Of a stretch of DNA of 64,000 nt, positions 44,013-52,740 are shown piece by piece. Location: positions 1 through 64,000 of the forward strand of contig NZ_SNWQ01000006.1 in NCBI RefSeq assembly GCF_004361855.1, given 5' to 3'. Origin of the DNA: Kribbella caucasensis. GTDB lineage: Bacteria > Actinomycetota > Actinomycetes > Propionibacteriales > Kribbellaceae. Position 1 is the stretch's first letter, and every line of letters begins with the position of its first letter. The translations under genes and the position numbers were made by a program. The notes under the pieces are model-generated. The model searched no databases. It was given only the letters and a program-made list of their open reading frames with translations, and was not told the DNA's origin.

Positions 44013-44213
44013 GGCGTGACGTTACCCGGCTCCCTGAGTACCGAACAGGGCCCGTGCGCAGTAGCTCATGAATACGAATCCATGAACTATTGCGTATCAG
44101 GATCCCGCGGCCTAATCTCTCGCTGACAGCCCCGTTCCGGCGAGCACCCACCCCACTCGCCGAGCACTTCTGCTTGCCCATAGCAACTAACAGCCGCCGT
44201 GCACCCCGGCGGC

Positions 44214-44258
44214 CGATCCAGCACGCCCCGATCCAGCACGCCCGACCCAGCACACCCC
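44214..44258. repeat. 15-bp direct repeat, three copies, in the importer leader
   Basis: CGATCCAGCACGCCC at 44214 and 44229, then a variant CGACCCAGCACACCC at 44244. They fill the leader just before the ribosome site GGGGGAG of the first permease. The remainder of the 267-base gap (44013-44213) holds an AT-rich stretch with ATACG/CGTAT (about 44073-44097), a possible operator or promoter. Confidence 0.65.
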
Positions 44259-44279
44259 GAATCCGGCAGAGGGGGAGCA

Positions 44280-45230
44280 ATGACCGCCACCGCCCTCCGT
44301 CCCGCCCGCCCGCAGACCAAGACCAAACGCAGGACAGCCGGTACGCCGCCCCGCCGGCGCCGGCGGCAGAACCTGGCCGGCTGGCTGTTCGTCGGCCCGG
44401 TGATCTTCGGCGTCCTCTTCTTCCAGCTCGCCCCGGTCGCCGCCTCCCTGGTGGTCTCGCTGACCAACTGGTCCGGGCTGAACCAGCCGAAGTTCCTTGG
44501 CCTGGGCAACTATGTCGAACTGTTCCGGGCCGACGACACCTTCTACGACTCGCTGCGCAACACGGTCGTCTTCACGATCGCCGTGGTCGCGAGCACGATC
44601 ATGCTCGGCCTCGGACTCGCCGTACTGTGCAACCAGAAGGTGAAGGGCATCGGCATCTTCCGGACCCTCTACTACTCCCCCGTCGTGACGAACGTCGTCG
44701 CGATCGGCTTCGTCTGGTTCTGGTTGTACGAACCGGACAACGGGCTGTTCAACTCCACGCTCAAGACGATCGGCATCGACGGCCCGGCCTGGTTGTCCGA
44801 CACCAGGACCGCCCTGGTCGCCGTGATCGTGGTGGCGATCTGGCAGGGCGTCGGCTATCCGATGGTGATCCTGCTCGCCGGTCTGCAGTCGATCGACCAG
44901 TCGCTGCTCGAAGCGGCGACGGTGGACGGCGCGACCGCGTGGCGCCGGTTCTGGTCCGTGGTCGTACCGCTGCTCACCCCGAGCCTCTTCTTCCTGACGA
45001 TCACGCAGTTCATCTCGTCGTTCCAGGTGTTCGGGATCATCTACGTGATGACGTCGGGCGGGCCGAACAACGCCACGTCGGTGTTCATCTTCCACATCTA
45101 CGAGGCCGCGTTCGGGCACGGCCGGCTCGGCTACGCCTCGGCGATGGGCTGGGTGCTGTTCATCATCGTCGGGTTCGTCACGGCTGTCCAGTGGAAGCTG
45201 GAGAAGCGGTGGGTCCACTATGACAACTGA
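44280..45230 (+). CDS. Carbohydrate ABC importer permease (MalF/UgpA type)
   Basis: A 316-residue CUT1-type permease with six membrane segments. The first is NLAGWLFVGPVIFGVLFFQL. The EAA coupling motif is EAATVDGATAWRRFWSVVVP near residue 224. ATG 44280 has GGGGGAG just upstream; the in-frame start at 44199 would run through the direct repeats. It is the first gene of permease-permease-enolase-binding protein-enolase. No ATPase is present, so a shared MsiK-type ATPase elsewhere is expected. Confidence 0.92.
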   Translation: MTATALRPARPQTKTKRRTAGTPPRRRRRQNLAGWLFVGPVIFGVLFFQLAPVAASLVVSLTNWSGLNQPKFLGLGNYVELFRADDTFYDSLRNTVVFTIAVVASTIMLGLGLAVLCNQKVKGIGIFRTLYYSPVVTNVVAIGFVWFWLYEPDNGLFNSTLKTIGIDGPAWLSDTRTALVAVIVVAIWQGVGYPMVILLAGLQSIDQSLLEAATVDGATAWRRFWSVVVPLLTPSLFFLTITQFISSFQVFGIIYVMTSGGPNNATSVFIFHIYEAAFGHGRLGYASAMGWVLFIIVGFVTAVQWKLEKRWVHYDN

Positions 45231-46059
45231 ACGGACAACTGAACGGCGGATTCCACGGCGGGTAGTGCTTTTCGCGGTAATGCACTTCCTGGCCGTCGTG
45301 TTCGCGCTGCCGATGTTGTGGATGGTGAGCGCTTCACTCAAGCCGGAGAACGAGGTACTGCGAACGCCGCCGACCTTCATCCCGACGACGTTCCTGTGGT
45401 CCAACTACACCCAGGCCGCCGACGGATTGCTGCCGTTCTTCCTCAACAGCGTGAAACTGGCCAGCCTCAACGTCGGGTTCCTGTTGTTCTTCGCCGCGCT
45501 GGCGGGGTACGGATTCGCCCGGCTCGACTTCGTCTTCAAGCGGACCGCGTTCGCGTTGCTGCTGAGCACCGCGATGATCCCGAGCATGGTGTACCTCGTC
45601 CCGCAGTACATGTTGTTCCGTGAGATGGGGTGGATCGACACCCACTATCCGTTGTGGGTGCCCAATGTGCTCACCCCGGTATTCGGCACCTTCCTGCTCC
45701 GGCAGGCCTTCCGCGGCATCCCGAACGAACTCGAGGAGGCGGCCAAGCTCGACGGCGCCTCCGTCTTCACCACCTTCTGGCGGATCATGCTGCCGCAGGT
45801 CAAGCCCGCCCTGGCCGCAGTCGGCGCGCTCACCTTCATGGCCTCGTGGAACGACCTGTTCGGTCCGCTGATCTTCCTCAACTCGACCCGGCTGCAGACG
45901 ATGCCGGTCGCGCTCGCCTTGTTCAAGGGCGAGTACTTCACCCAGACCAACCTGATGATGGCGGCCGCCACCCTCACCATCCTGCCGCCGCTACTGCTCT
46001 TCCTGGTGGCACAGAAGTACTTCGTCCAGGGCATCACCATGTCCGGCCTGAAAGGCTGA
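45220..46059 (+). CDS. Carbohydrate ABC importer permease (MalG/UgpE type)
   Basis: A 279-residue CUT1-type permease with six membrane segments and the EAA motif EEAAKLDGASVFTTFWRIML near residue 167. It starts 11 bases inside the end of the first permease, so translation is coupled. It forms the channel with that permease for uptake of the sugar bound by the lipoprotein at 47158. It is followed two bases later by the first enolase-superfamily gene. Confidence 0.93.
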   Translation: MTTERTTERRIPRRVVLFAVMHFLAVVFALPMLWMVSASLKPENEVLRTPPTFIPTTFLWSNYTQAADGLLPFFLNSVKLASLNVGFLLFFAALAGYGFARLDFVFKRTAFALLLSTAMIPSMVYLVPQYMLFREMGWIDTHYPLWVPNVLTPVFGTFLLRQAFRGIPNELEEAAKLDGASVFTTFWRIMLPQVKPALAAVGALTFMASWNDLFGPLIFLNSTRLQTMPVALALFKGEYFTQTNLMMAAATLTILPPLLLFLVAQKYFVQGITMSGLKG

Positions 46060-46061
46060 GT

Positions 46062-47144
46062 ATGCGGATCACCGAGATCGAATCCATCATCCTGCTCGAC
46101 CGGATCCACCTGGTCCGGGTCCTCACCGACGAGGGCCTGACCGGGATCGGCGAGGTCAGCCCGATGAACGCCCACGTCACGCACAGCATTGTCGAGCACG
46201 CCCTCAAGCCGCTGCTGATCGGCGAGGAGGCGAGCGACATCGAGCGGCTCTGGCGCCGCCTCTACACCAAGCCCTACAAGCTGGGTCCGTCCGGCGCCCA
46301 GCTGAATGCGATCGCCGGCATCGACATCGCGCTCTGGGACATCCTGGGCAAGGCCGCGAACCTCCCCGTCTACCAACTCCTCGGCGGCAAGTACCGGCCG
46401 GCGGCGAAGGTGTACGCGAGTTCCATGTCGCGCAGCATGACTCCGCAGGAGGAGGCCGAACGCGCCCTTGGGTACAAGGAAAAAGGCTTCCACGGCTACA
46501 AGATCCACTCCGCCACCCCGTGGATGCACGACGACGGTTTCGACCAGACGATCGCCACCGTGACCGCGGTCCGGAACCTGGTCGGCGACGACTTCCCGAT
46601 CCTGGTCGACGTCAACAACGCGTACTACGAGCACACCGCGATCAAGGTCGCCCACGCGCTCGAGGAACTCGGTGTCTGGCATTTCGAGGAACCCCTTGCC
46701 GCCCACGACTACGCGGCGTACGGGCGGCTGGCGGACGCGGTCGACATCCCGATCGCGGTCGGCGAGCAGGAGTACACCACCTGGCAGTTCCGGGATCTGA
46801 TCACGCAGGGCCGGGTCGACATCCTGCAACCCGATGTGATCAAGTGCGGCGGCATCACGGAGTTCAAGAAGATCGCCGTACTCGCCGACACGCACACCAA
46901 GCCGATCACCGTGCACAACACGCAGCAGACGGTCGGCACCTCGGCGCACGCGCATCTGTGGGTCAGCACCCCCGCGTGTGTGTATCCGCAGGAGTACAAC
47001 ATCGAGCACAACCCGATCCTGGACGACACCCCGATCTGGCGGAACCCGCTCGTCCCGGTCAACGGCGTCATCACGCCCTGGGAACTGCCCGGCCTCGGCA
47101 TCGACCTCGACGAGGACGCGATCGCCAAACTCCGCACGAACTAG
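46062..47144 (+). CDS. Enolase-superfamily sugar-acid dehydratase (mandelate racemase-like)
   Basis: A 360-residue enzyme. The metal ligands appear in ILVDVNN (Asp), HFEEPL (Glu) and AVGEQEY (Glu). VHNTQQTVG supplies the general-base His. The Lys-x-Lys of other subgroups is replaced by YKIH. This pattern fits the mandelate racemase subgroup, which removes a proton next to a carboxylate, usually dehydrating aldonates or uronates. ATG 46062 begins MRITEIESIILLDRI. It lies between the permeases and the binding protein. Confidence 0.88.
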   Translation: MRITEIESIILLDRIHLVRVLTDEGLTGIGEVSPMNAHVTHSIVEHALKPLLIGEEASDIERLWRRLYTKPYKLGPSGAQLNAIAGIDIALWDILGKAANLPVYQLLGGKYRPAAKVYASSMSRSMTPQEEAERALGYKEKGFHGYKIHSATPWMHDDGFDQTIATVTAVRNLVGDDFPILVDVNNAYYEHTAIKVAHALEELGVWHFEEPLAAHDYAAYGRLADAVDIPIAVGEQEYTTWQFRDLITQGRVDILQPDVIKCGGITEFKKIAVLADTHTKPITVHNTQQTVGTSAHAHLWVSTPACVYPQEYNIEHNPILDDTPIWRNPLVPVNGVITPWELPGLGIDLDEDAIAKLRTN

Positions 47145-47157
47145 GAAGGACTTCACC

Positions 47158-48468
47158 ATGACCGGTCAGAACCTCTCCCGCCGATCGTTGCTGAAGGGCA
47201 TCGGCCTGGCCACCGGTACGGCGACGCTCGGGCTCCCCATGACGGCATGCAACGGCAACGGATCCGGTGCCGGTGGCAACGTTTCGTTCCTGACCTGGGA
47301 CACCACGTCCGGCTCCCCGCTCTACACCGTCGCGGAGAACTGGGCCAAGGGCGCCGGCCGGAGCATCGACATCCAGTCCGTGCCCGGCGACGACTACGAC
47401 ACCAAGCTACGGACCGTACTCGCGTCCGGTTCCGCGCCGACCGCGATCCGGATCAACGACGACTACGTGGCCGGATACCACGCCGAGGGCTCGCTGCTCG
47501 ATCTCCGGCCCTACCTGGAGAAGGACGGGATCAAGCCGGACGACTACTTCCCGGTCGCTTTCAACTTCCCCAAACAGCAGGACGGGGCGCACGCTGCCTG
47601 GCCGATCATGACCAACCCGGGGGTGATCTACTGCAACGTCGACGCGTTCGCCGAGGCCGGCGTACCGCTGCCGCCGAAGGAGTGGACCACATCCGGCTGG
47701 ACCTGGGACGACTTCCTCGACGCGGCGAAGAAGCTGACCAAGCCGAACGGCGAACGCTGGGGCGCGCTGATCTTCCCGGACACGTCCCTGGAGACCGTCT
47801 GGACCGTCAACAACGGCAGCGACGGGATCTACTCCAAAGACGCGACCCGGTTCACGCTGGCCGAAGGGCCGGCCGCCGAGGCAGTGCAGTGGATCGCCGA
47901 TCTCGCCTTGGTCCACAAGGTGCATCCGGACTTCGCCACGGTGACCGCCGGCCGGCAGACCCCGAACTGGGCCCTGTCCCAGCTCGGCACCGGCAAGGCC
48001 GCGATGCTGCTCGCCCTGACCAGCGGCATCCCGTACCTGCGGACCAACGCGAAGGTGAAGTGGGACATCTTCCCGCCGCCGATGAAGGTCGCCCGCAAGA
48101 CGGTGAACACGATGACGGTGCTAGCGGTCCCGAAGGCCTCCAAGGACCCGGACGCCGCCTGGGAGTTTCTCAAGTACTGCGTCGGCGCGGACGCGTCGAA
48201 GTTGCTGGCGGAGTCGCGCGGGTTCATGCCGGTCAGCAAGACGTCGTCGTCGCTTTTCGTTGCCGATGACAAGGGTCCGGCCAACCTCGCGCTGGTGACG
48301 CAGGCGTTGGCGAACGCGGTGAACGAGAACTTCAGCCGCTACATCGAACGGGCCCGGACGATCTACCGGCCGGTGCTGGACGATGTCTGGAGCGGCAAGC
48401 AGACCGCGGCCGCGGCGCTCGGTGGCGTCAAACAGAAGGTCGAGGACGTCTTGGCCGGAAAGGGCTGA
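47158..48468 (+). CDS. Extracellular solute-binding lipoprotein of the importer
   Basis: A 436-residue binding protein. The twin-arginine signal NLSRRSLLKGIGLATG precedes the lipobox LPMTAC (Cys31), so it is exported folded and lipid-anchored. The mature part (NVSFLTWDTTSGSPLYTVAE, TAIRINDDYVAGYHAEG, WTWDDFLDAAKKL) is a CUT1 sugar-binding protein. GGAAGGA precedes ATG 47158. Its position fourth in the operon, between two enolase-superfamily genes, is unusual. Confidence 0.92.
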   Translation: MTGQNLSRRSLLKGIGLATGTATLGLPMTACNGNGSGAGGNVSFLTWDTTSGSPLYTVAENWAKGAGRSIDIQSVPGDDYDTKLRTVLASGSAPTAIRINDDYVAGYHAEGSLLDLRPYLEKDGIKPDDYFPVAFNFPKQQDGAHAAWPIMTNPGVIYCNVDAFAEAGVPLPPKEWTTSGWTWDDFLDAAKKLTKPNGERWGALIFPDTSLETVWTVNNGSDGIYSKDATRFTLAEGPAAEAVQWIADLALVHKVHPDFATVTAGRQTPNWALSQLGTGKAAMLLALTSGIPYLRTNAKVKWDIFPPPMKVARKTVNTMTVLAVPKASKDPDAAWEFLKYCVGADASKLLAESRGFMPVSKTSSSLFVADDKGPANLALVTQALANAVNENFSRYIERARTIYRPVLDDVWSGKQTAAAALGGVKQKVEDVLAGKG

Positions 48469-48471
48469 CGA

Positions 48472-49515
48472 ATGAAGATCACCCGGATCACCGTCGACGT
48501 GGTGTCCGAACCGAAGGAGCACCCCGTCCGCGACGCGATCCAGTTGCTCGATCGCAACGGCCGTACGCGGGTCATCGTCGAGACGGACGAGGGCGTCTCC
48601 GGGGTGAGCGACTCGCACTTCGGCCGGGTGGTGAGTTCTCCGGCCGTGCTGGCCAAGATCGTGACGGATCAGCTCGCGCCGGTGATCATCGGCGAGGATC
48701 CGACGCTGATCCGGGGGATCCGGAAGACGTTGCGGGAGTTGACCGACTACCAGGGCACGGCCGGACTCTCGTCGTACGGGATCTCGGCGATCGACCTGGC
48801 GCTGTGGGATCTCCTCGGCAAGTCGTTGGGGGTGCCGGTCTGGAGGCTGCTCGGAGCGCAGCGGACCACGATCCCGGCGTACGCGATGGTCGGGTGGCTG
48901 GAGCTGGACGTCGCCGGGTTGGAGGCGGTATCGGCGAAGGCGATGGAACAGGGGTTCCGCGGCGTGAAGATGAAGGTCGGCGGCGGGCCGTTGACCGAGG
49001 ACGTGAGCCGGATAAGGGCGGTCCGGGCGGTGATCGGGGCGGACGCGCCGCTGATGGTGGATGCGAACCAGGCGTTCGGGTTCAGCGAGGCGCTGCGGCG
49101 TGGGCGGGTGTACGAGGAGCTGGACTGCCGGTGGTTCGAGGAACCGTTGCCGGCTGGTGATACGGATGGGCATGTTCGGTTGGCGGAGAAGCTGGACATC
49201 CCGATCGCGACCGGGGAGAACCGGTACGGGCAGGAGGCGTTCCGGGATCTGCTGGCCGGTGGTGGGGTGGGGGTGGTTCAGCCCGATCTGCGCCGGGCCG
49301 GTGGGTTGACGGATTGCCTGGAGATCGGGTTGATGGCGGCGGGATTCGGGGTGCCGTACGCGTCGCACGGGGGTGGGGCCCACATCCACGTACTGGCCGC
49401 GCTGCCGAACACGATCTACGTCGAGAGCGGCCTACTCCCGGCGGACGGCCGGGTCGAGCTGGTGGACGGCTGCTATCCCCTACCGCTCGAGCCAGGCCTG
49501 TCGTCGTGGCACTGA
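48472..49515 (+). CDS. Enolase-superfamily enzyme (muconate-lactonizing/MR type)
   Basis: A 347-residue enzyme with GVKMKVGGG (KxK bases), LMVDANQAFG (Asp), WFEEPLPAGDTDG (Glu), ATGENRYG (Glu) and YASHGGG (His). Having both KxK and the His is typical of acid-sugar dehydratases such as the mandelate racemase and gluconate/galactonate dehydratase groups. It starts three bases after the binding-protein stop. Together with the gene at 46062 it suggests two stereochemically different substrates or steps. Confidence 0.9.
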   Translation: MKITRITVDVVSEPKEHPVRDAIQLLDRNGRTRVIVETDEGVSGVSDSHFGRVVSSPAVLAKIVTDQLAPVIIGEDPTLIRGIRKTLRELTDYQGTAGLSSYGISAIDLALWDLLGKSLGVPVWRLLGAQRTTIPAYAMVGWLELDVAGLEAVSAKAMEQGFRGVKMKVGGGPLTEDVSRIRAVRAVIGADAPLMVDANQAFGFSEALRRGRVYEELDCRWFEEPLPAGDTDGHVRLAEKLDIPIATGENRYGQEAFRDLLAGGGVGVVQPDLRRAGGLTDCLEIGLMAAGFGVPYASHGGGAHIHVLAALPNTIYVESGLLPADGRVELVDGCYPLPLEPGLSSWH

Positions 49516-49517
49516 CA

Positions 49518-49604
49518 TCAGCGCAGGATGGCGGCGACCACGACGATGGCGACGAGGGACAGCAGTACTAGAGAGGTGACGAGCCGCCTGGTCCGAGGGT
49601 CCAC
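49518..49604 (-). CDS. Candidate 28-residue single-pass membrane peptide
   Basis: GTG 49604 opens a 28-codon frame starting MDPRTRRLVTSLVLL and ending AAILR: a short basic start followed by about 18 hydrophobic residues. TGAGG lies a few bases upstream, and it begins 10 bases after the stop of the acyltransferase-fusion gene on the same strand. It has the look of a real small membrane protein, but there is no family to confirm it. Confidence 0.45.
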   Translation of the reverse strand: MDPRTRRLVTSLVLLSLVAIVVVAAILR

Positions 49605-49613
49605 TGCCTCAGG

Positions 49614-51374
49614 CTAGTTGACTCCGATGGAGGGCAGTGCAACCAGGGGTTCGGGGCGGTGGACGCCTCGGGGGCGGTAGGCGAGGGCGTCGGAGTAGCC
49701 GAGGTAGTCGGTGAGCAGCCAGATGATGGCCAGCCACATCTCGGTGCCTTGCAGGCCGGGGATCGCACGGTCGTCGGTGCCGTCGGGGGCGAAGGCGAAA
49801 CCGGCGCCGTCGACCCAGCGGTCGAGGATGCCGGCCAGGACGGTCTCGGCCCAGCGCTCGCCCTCCGCGCGGCCGAAGCCGGTCTGCTTTCGGGCGAGCC
49901 AGAGGGGGTGGATGACGTCGAGGATGTTGCAGGCGTTGTACCCGTCACCGGTGAAGGTGGCGCGATCCTGGGTGTGCGCGAGGACGGTCTTGATCGCAGC
50001 CTCGGGATAGGGCAACGGAAGGCCGAACTGGGCGTAGGTTCCGCGCGTCAGCCGGTAGAAGCCGTTGACCACCTGGAGCCAGCCGTCGTCGGGGTGTGGG
50101 CGTCCCCACATGCCTGTACTACGGTCGGCGCGGGCCAGGAGCCAGCCGAACATACTGTAGACGGGGTCGGCGGATTCCTTGTGGTCGTTGAGGTTTCGGG
50201 TGATCGCGGTGCCGAGGGCATCTATTCCCGAACCGGCACTCCAGGCATTTCTTGCCCAGGGCAACGCGTCGAGCCGGGCCTCGAGATTGCCGAGTCGATG
50301 GGCCGCCCGGATCGGGTGCTCGAAGCAACTGTCGAGGACCTGGAGGGCATAGCCGACACAGAGGATGTGGTAACTGGCTGGCCCTCGGAGAACGTCGAGG
50401 TCGGTGGGGCGCTCGAGGTCGCCGTCGGACACGTCGGCGAGTTGCTCGAGGGCGCGGTCGGACAGGTCGCCGGGGGCGACGAGGCCGGTCGACGGGTCCT
50501 GGCGAGCGCGGAGGCGGCGTACCAGGTCGTCGCGGGTGTGGCCCTCGGGGGCGCGGCGGAGCAGGAGGTCGGAGATCTCGATGGCGTCGCACCAGGGGCG
50601 GATTGCCGGTTCGTGGTCGAGTCCGGGGCGGTCGACGAATCGCTCGCCGTCGTAGCACCGGCTCAAGATGTCACCGACCTGCTCCCGCGCCCGGCCGGCG
50701 AACGCGGCCGCCCGCTCAGCGAGGTCCGCGGTGGGATGGGTGGTTGCGTCCGAAGAAGTGAGCGCTCTGGGGCTCGTTTCTTCGGACGCAACGGTTGAGG
50801 GGCGGCGGTCGCGGAGTTTTCGGGCGGGGTTGCCGGCGACGATGGACCAGGGGTCGACGTCTTTGGTGACTACCGCGCCGGCGCCGACGATGCTGTGCGG
50901 GCCGATGGTGACGCCGTCCAGGACTATCGCGTTCGAGCCGATCCAGACGTCGTCGCCGACGGTGATCCCGCGGGCGGTGTGTGGCTGGCGGAAGATCGGC
51001 TGATCGGGCGCGGTGCCGTGGTTGAACGCGAGCAGCGAGGTGTGCGCGCCGATCCGGACTCCGCCGCCGATCGAGACCTTGCCGCGGACCACGCAGAACG
51101 GGTTGACGGTGGAGTCCGCGCCGATCTCGATCTCCCCGGTGACGTAGGCGTGGGCGGCGAGATAGGAACGCTCCCCCATCCGCAGTACGTCGCAGAAGAC
51201 CGCCGCCGTCGAGGCGATGTAGACGTCCGCGGCCAGCTCGGTCTTGCCTGCGTCGGCGAGCCGGCGATGCCGCTCGGCCTGCCTCCCGCGATCGGTCTCA
51301 GTCCCCCGGCGGGCGTACTCCCAAGGCAGGAAATCGAGACGTTCGACGGCTTCTCCGGAGTACTCTTGGACCAT
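49614..51374 (-). CDS. Fusion: hexapeptide acyltransferase + (alpha/alpha)-type domain
   Basis: A 586-residue protein. Residues about 50-190 are a left-handed beta-helix acyltransferase (GADSTVNPFCVVRGKVSIGG, GDDVWIGSNAIVLDGVTIGP, SIVGAGAVVTKDVDPWSIVA, GNPARKLRD), like maltose O-acetyltransferases. After a linker at about 195-215 encoded by hairpin repeat copy 2, residues 220-586 form a helical domain (MFGWLLARADRSTGMWGRPH, DGYNACNILDVIHPLWLARK) resembling (alpha/alpha)6 carbohydrate-active proteins. It is divergent from the LacI gene, with a palindrome across its start. Possible O-acetylation or processing of an imported glycan; not certain. Confidence 0.75.
   Translation of the reverse strand: MVQEYSGEAVERLDFLPWEYARRGTETDRGRQAERHRRLADAGKTELAADVYIASTAAVFCDVLRMGERSYLAAHAYVTGEIEIGADSTVNPFCVVRGKVSIGGGVRIGAHTSLLAFNHGTAPDQPIFRQPHTARGITVGDDVWIGSNAIVLDGVTIGPHSIVGAGAVVTKDVDPWSIVAGNPARKLRDRRPSTVASEETSPRALTSSDATTHPTADLAERAAAFAGRAREQVGDILSRCYDGERFVDRPGLDHEPAIRPWCDAIEISDLLLRRAPEGHTRDDLVRRLRARQDPSTGLVAPGDLSDRALEQLADVSDGDLERPTDLDVLRGPASYHILCVGYALQVLDSCFEHPIRAAHRLGNLEARLDALPWARNAWSAGSGIDALGTAITRNLNDHKESADPVYSMFGWLLARADRSTGMWGRPHPDDGWLQVVNGFYRLTRGTYAQFGLPLPYPEAAIKTVLAHTQDRATFTGDGYNACNILDVIHPLWLARKQTGFGRAEGERWAETVLAGILDRWVDGAGFAFAPDGTDDRAIPGLQGTEMWLAIIWLLTDYLGYSDALAYRPRGVHRPEPLVALPSIGVN
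50743..50792. repeat. Dispersed hairpin repeat, copy 2 (inside a gene)
   Basis: GTTGCGTCCGAAGAA (50743-50757) and TTCTTCGGACGCAAC (50778-50792) are perfect 15-bp arms. GAGC/GCTC extends the stem inside. It lies in frame in the linker of the acyltransferase fusion gene. Confidence 0.9.
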
Positions 51375-51391
51375 TGGATAACGCTATCCAA
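51374..51391. promoter_or_regulatory. LacI-type operator over the fusion-gene start
   Basis: TTGGATAACGCTATCCAA has perfect 7-base arms and a central CG, the LacI-family design. It overlaps the first base of the fusion gene start codon and lies 80 bases before the divergent LacI gene. Confidence 0.65.
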
Positions 51392-51471
51392 CTCCAGCAC
51401 GGAATGGCAGTGACCGGCCTGTCGCGGCAGACCGCTGCTAGCCTTCCCGCCATGCGGGGTGGGAGCGAGAG

Positions 51472-52557
51472 ATGACGACACCCGGATCCCTGAGCGGCGA
51501 AGAGGCTGCGAGCGACGGTCCGGCGGGCGGTGGCGCGCGCCGGAGCCATCGGGTCACGATCAGCGACCTGGCCCGCCGGCTGGACATCTCCAAGGCCTCG
51601 GTCTCGTACGCGCTGAACGGCCGTGCCGGGGTCAGCGAGGAGACCCGGCGACGGGTGCTCAACCTGGCCGAGGAGCTCGGCTTCCACCCGAACTCGGCCG
51701 CCGTCGCGCTGTCCGCGAGCCGGACCCGGACGATCGGCATCGTGATCGCCCGCGACCCCGCGCTGATCTCGACCGAGGCGTTCTACATGCGCACCCTGGT
51801 CGGCATCGAGCAGTACCTGAACGAGGTCGACTCATCCCTGCTGCTCCGGCTGACCGGCGAGCACGGCGAGGATCTCGACGTACTCCGGCGGTGGAGCCGG
51901 CAGGGCCGGGTGGACGGGTTCATCCTGTTCGACGAGCACAACGAGGATCCGCGGATCCCGTTGCTCAAGGATCTCGGCGTGCCGTGTGTCGTGGTCAGCT
52001 CGAACGCGCCGTACGACGGGGTCGGGCGGTTGATCAGCTCGCCCGAGGAGACGGTGACGCTGCTGCTGGACCACCTGGCCGAGCTGGGACACGAGAACAT
52101 CGTGCATGTCAGTGGGCCGTTCACCTTCGTACACGAGCAGCTCCGGGTCCGGTTGCTGCAGGAGCACGCGAGGCGGCGTGGGATCCGGGTGACGCATTTC
52201 GAGGGCAGCTACCGGTACGAGGAAGGTGCCGAGATGACCCGGACCGTACTGGCGGCCAAGGAGCGGCCGACCGCCCTGGTCCTGGGCAACGACCTGATGG
52301 CGGTCGCCGCGTTGCGGGTGGCGACCGAGCTCGGAACAGCGGTGCCGGACGAGCTGTCCATCGTCGCGTGGGACGACTCGCCGCTGTGCGAACTGGCCCG
52401 GCCGGGGATCACCGCGGTCGACCAGAAGACGATGGAACGCGGCCGTGCCGCGGCGGACCTGCTGCTGAAGATCGCCGCCGGCGAGAGCGACCTCCACCAC
52501 GATGCCCCGCCCGGCGAACTCCGCCCCCGCGATTCCTCCGCCGCCGCGCCCCGCTGA
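51472..52557 (+). CDS. LacI-family transcriptional regulator
   Basis: A 361-residue repressor: HTH HRVTISDLARRLDISKASVS then YALNGRAGVSEETRRRV, followed by a sugar-binding core (VVVSSNAPYDGVG, DELSIVAWDDSPLCELARPG) and a disordered tail. The N-terminal 24 residues are extra compared with the family. The operators at 51374-51391 and 52643-52675 flank it, so it likely controls both the divergent fusion gene and the importer operon downstream. The two operator sequences differ, so one may belong to another LacI protein. Confidence 0.9.
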   Translation: MTTPGSLSGEEAASDGPAGGGARRSHRVTISDLARRLDISKASVSYALNGRAGVSEETRRRVLNLAEELGFHPNSAAVALSASRTRTIGIVIARDPALISTEAFYMRTLVGIEQYLNEVDSSLLLRLTGEHGEDLDVLRRWSRQGRVDGFILFDEHNEDPRIPLLKDLGVPCVVVSSNAPYDGVGRLISSPEETVTLLLDHLAELGHENIVHVSGPFTFVHEQLRVRLLQEHARRRGIRVTHFEGSYRYEEGAEMTRTVLAAKERPTALVLGNDLMAVAALRVATELGTAVPDELSIVAWDDSPLCELARPGITAVDQKTMERGRAAADLLLKIAAGESDLHHDAPPGELRPRDSSAAAPR

Positions 52558-52642
52558 CTTGCGCAGTTGTGCGCGAAGCGGGCCGGTAACCTGCAGCGGC
52601 CTGCCCGCCAGGTCACGCTCCAGTAACGAACCAACACCAACT

Positions 52643-52675
52643 GAACCGGTTCGGGTTTACGTACTTAACCGGTTA
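52643..52675 (+). promoter_or_regulatory. Paired LacI-type operators before the second importer
   Basis: GAACCGGTTC (52643-52652) and TAACCGGTTA (52666-52675) are perfect 10-base palindromes with central CG, 23 bases apart centre to centre (about two helical turns). They lie 66-98 bases before the binding-protein start, suitable for cooperative repression. Confidence 0.7.
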
Positions 52676-52740
52676 GGCCACTATGGGCGCGACCAGCCTC
52701 CGCTTCCCTGCCGGAGGCTCGAGGGACGAGGGAGTCCGAC

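Noticed and set aside
44013..44213. LacI operator before the first importer operon
   Set aside because: Several short AT-rich near-palindromes occur, but none has clear symmetric arms with a central CG.
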